Source of the DNA: AV69 sp963742315
Lineage (GTDB): Bacteria > Verrucomicrobiota > Verrucomicrobiia > Chthoniobacterales > UBA10450
Reading direction: 5' to 3'
Length of the DNA stretch: 64,000 nt
Assembly (NCBI GenBank): GCA_963742315.1
Contig: CAVULE010000001.1
Span: 248,001-312,000, forward strand
Part shown: piece after piece, positions 62,333 to 64,000 of the stretch
Numbering within the stretch: the first letter of the stretch is position 1
Layout: each line of letters starts with the position of its first letter
Notes under the pieces: model-generated
What the model saw: only the letters and a program-made list of their open reading frames with translations
What the model was told of the DNA's origin: nothing
Databases searched by the model: none
Translations under genes and position numbers: made by a program

Positions 62333-62506
62333 CTTGCGGCTACGTTAAATGAACAGGTTTAGCTGCGCGACACCGTTTTATTTGCTGCGGCTAACTATGC
62401 GCACGCGAGCAGCAACAGGAATGGTGACCACGATTACGGTACAGCGCTTTCCGCCGAGGAAAAACGCGACCTGATTAGAATATCTCAAAACGCTCTAGCT
62501 GAGGAA

Positions 62507-62580
62507 CACAGACTTAACCAGTCTGTGCGCCCAGCGGATTCGTAATCCGCTGATTCGAGACATCGGACAAAATGTCCGAT
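62507..62580. repeat. three consecutive hairpins
   Basis: CACAGACT/AGTCTGTG (loop TAACC, 62507-62527), CAGCGGATT/AATCCGCTG (loop CGT, 62532-62552) and ATCGGACA/TGTCCGAT (loop AAA, 62562-62580) follow each other closely, all perfectly paired. Together they lie in the 62333-62812 gap, in which no gene is seen. Confidence 0.75.
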
Positions 62581-62643
62581 GGAGCGCACAGGTCGGAGGC
62601 CTATGTTCCGTCTAAAGCAAACGTGTCCGTGCCAGCGCTCTTC

Positions 62644-62740
62644 TGTCATGTCGAGCTAGTCGAGACATCTCTAATTTCTTCGTAGAAGAAAGAACAGCTA
62701 GAGATTCCTCGAGTGCGCTTCGCTTCGCTCGGAATGACAG
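62644..62740. repeat. dispersed repeat (TGTCATGTCGAG ... GGAATGACAG type)
   Basis: Inverted TGTCAT / ATGACA ends frame about 97 bases including CTTCGCTTCGCTCGG. Same class as 53253 and 54698. Confidence 0.6.
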
Positions 62741-62812
62741 AATAAAATGTCACAGCATCGGCTTTGATCCGTGGTGACCGACAAACTCACGAACCACTCA
62801 GCAGTTGCTTGA

Positions 62813-63193
62813 TCACGGTCGCTTCGGTGCTTCCGTCTTGAGCTGCACGGCCCAGTTGCCGGCGAAGTCCGACGGCATATAAACATCGGCGGAATAGGGT
62901 TGAAACCCTTTGGCCGTGATCTCTAACTTGAATCTGCCAAGGCTAGTGTGCGGAAACTCAAAGAATCCGTGCTCGTCGGTTTCCGTCGAATATGCCGGAC
63001 CAGAACCAGGTGGGTCATGTTGGAGCACTACTTTGGCTCTGGGTTGCTTGTCTACGTAAGCGACATCCTCGAAAGCAACCCAGCCGTGCAAACTGGCACC
63101 ACCGGATTGCGCCAGACTCGCGCTAAATGCCGTGAGCAAAATTGCCGCTGTCAGGGACGCAAAGGCGATCGCTTTGATGTTTCGTTTTATCAT
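62813..63193 (-). CDS. secreted carboxypeptidase-regulatory-like domain protein
   Basis: 126 residues. Signal peptide 1-28 (AIAFASLTAAILLTAFSASL then AQ). The mature part is a single prealbumin-like beta sandwich: GWVAFEDVAYVDKQPRAKVV, TDEHGFFEFPHTSLGRFKLE, AKGFQPYSADVYMP. Such domains decorate exported proteins and often bind carbohydrate or other proteins. It stands alone; no partner can be assigned. Confidence 0.8.
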   Translation of the reverse strand: MIKRNIKAIAFASLTAAILLTAFSASLAQSGGASLHGWVAFEDVAYVDKQPRAKVVLQHDPPGSGPAYSTETDEHGFFEFPHTSLGRFKLEITAKGFQPYSADVYMPSDFAGNWAVQLKTEAPKRP

Positions 63194-63253
63194 TGCCGAT
63201 GCGGTCTTACAACGCTGTTACAATAACCGATAACAGATGGTTCGTCCGCGGCG

Positions 63254-63634
63254 CTACGCATCGCCGGTAGGAACAATGGCGGCAGTTTCCACCATCAGAA
63301 TGACTGCTCGATCGGGCGCCCGGGTGCGATGCTTGACGCCTTTGGGAACGACAAATCCCTGCTGTGGCTGCAGATCAACCGAGCGATCTTCAAGATCGAT
63401 GATGAAGTGCCCCTCCAAGACGAAGAAGAACTCGTCGTCGTTGTCATGTTTGTGCCAGTGGTATTCGCCTTGCATGACTCCCAGGCGAACAACGGAGTCG
63501 TTCACCTTGCAGAGCGTTTGGTTGTACCACTTCTCGGTGCAGGCTTTCACCAGGGCTGGAACGTTAACCAAGTGGAGAGGGGGAAACTTTATGTCGAGGT
63601 ACGTGGCGTAAGGATAATCTTGTTGTTCGCTCAT
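63254..63634 (-). CDS. cupin-domain protein
   Basis: 126 residues. One cupin barrel: GEYHWHKHDNDDEFFFVLEG (H-x-H-x-x-x-x-x-E) near 56-75 and the second motif PQQGFVVPKGVKHRTRAPD near 90-108 with its His. A metal site is therefore complete. Many members are isomerases or sugar-binding proteins; substrate unknown. Upstream DNA contains nothing else but repeats. Confidence 0.87.
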   Translation of the reverse strand: MSEQQDYPYATYLDIKFPPLHLVNVPALVKACTEKWYNQTLCKVNDSVVRLGVMQGEYHWHKHDNDDEFFFVLEGHFIIDLEDRSVDLQPQQGFVVPKGVKHRTRAPDRAVILMVETAAIVPTGDA

Positions 63635-63786
63635 GGGCTAGAGAATGACTAATCAGGGTCTAAGAGGTGTGATGCTTCTCCGAATACTTGGAGGAACGCC
63701 GATAGAAGCAGGAAAAGCGAGATTGCGACGCCAATCGCAGGTTAACCGAAAAGTGCGCCAGGCGTGGAAAAGTCCCAAATCAGTTA

Positions 63787-63817
63787 GAAATCCTTCGACT
63801 TCGTTCAGAACGACAAA
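63787..63817. repeat. dispersed repeat fragment (CTTCGACTTCGTTCAG)
   Basis: Matches the end of the 53253-53428 element with a few changes (AGATCCTTCGACTTCGCTCA there). Truncated copy. Confidence 0.5.
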
Positions 63818-63835
63818 ATAGCGCGCGGCACGCGC

Positions 63836-64000
63836 CTAAACTTGATCGGCGCGGTTGCCGGGGGCCACCGTTTGGTTCGGGTCGGGCTGGGCAGTCGCGC
63901 CGGGAGCTCCCGGTTCGATTCGTGGGACGTTTGCCTGGGCCGGGCGAACTGTTTTTTCGTCGGTCTTGCCAGCTTTGTTCAGCTCATCGCTGAATTCGTC
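63836..64000 (-). CDS. hypothetical protein, C-terminal part (partial at window edge)
   Basis: The frame runs from the window end to TAG at 63836-63838, giving 54 residues: DEFSDELNKAGKTDEKTVRP ... VPRIEPGAPGATAQ ... TVAPGNRADQV. Polar, rich in Pro and Gln, no hydrophobic segment; it looks like an exported or linker tail. The start lies beyond the window. Confidence 0.45.
   Translation of the reverse strand, partial: DEFSDELNKAGKTDEKTVRPAQANVPRIEPGAPGATAQPDPNQTVAPGNRADQV

Noticed and set aside
1..64000. CRISPR array, prophage or insertion sequence
   Set aside because: No regularly spaced repeats, no transposase, integrase or phage structural genes were seen on either strand.

Overview
The window reads as chromosomal DNA of a moderately GC-rich soil-type bacterium. 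Three observations point, weakly, to Verrucomicrobiota (Spartobacteria/Chthoniobacterales-like) or possibly Acidobacteriota: a fused cNMP-binding/thioredoxin-reductase-like protein, seven SDR dehydrogenases plus one SDR remnant, and scattered tri-loop hairpin repeats. No rRNA or ribosomal protein gene is present to settle this. Many genes carry single-base frameshifts, so the sequence is either a draft (metagenomic or long-read) assembly with indel errors or is undergoing gene decay; both may be true.

Layout. 1-4.4 kb: LysR fragment, a VOC/hydrolase relic, a mercuric-reductase-like flavoprotein, an aquaporin and a C-terminal thioredoxin-reductase fragment. 4.4-14.8 kb (minus strand): a carbon module with glucoamylase GH15, type II NADH dehydrogenase, zwf, tal, pgi, gnd and a HAD phosphatase; two copies of a 26-bp direct repeat lie on either side of the ndh-to-HAD part. 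15.6-19.0 kb: CGNR zinc-finger relic, two alpha/beta hydrolases, an SDR and a DM13 protein.

19.2-38.5 kb is the centre of interest. It holds a selenocysteine-dependent formate dehydrogenase (in-frame TGA followed by a SECIS hairpin), its FeS and NrfD-type subunits, a run of overlapping genes for a sulfite-oxidase-like molybdoenzyme, an NDH-2 and a membrane protein, then selB, selA, selD and the tRNA-Sec gene. Two further selenoproteins emerge on reading through TGA: SelD itself (Sec18) and a small SelW/Rdx-like protein (C-T-V-U motif). Beyond these come a Tat-exported oxalate decarboxylase and an oxalate/formate antiporter-like MFS protein. Together they suggest oxalate -> formate + CO2, then formate -> CO2 with electrons passed to the membrane, with the selenium apparatus next to the enzyme that needs it.

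38.6-50.4 kb: two Tyr/Gly-rich secreted proteins with peptidoglycan-binding domains, a histidine kinase/response regulator pair, a cluster of SDR genes with OsmC, and a TetR regulator with matching operator-like sites. 50.5-64 kb: cNMP/TrxR-like fusion, UBP zinc finger, creatininase-family amidohydrolase, HD hydrolase, YdeI-like protein, VOC and SnoaL proteins, Ku, DUF72, FMN reductase, a frameshifted sulfatase, M48 protease, a cupin, and several dispersed intergenic repeats.
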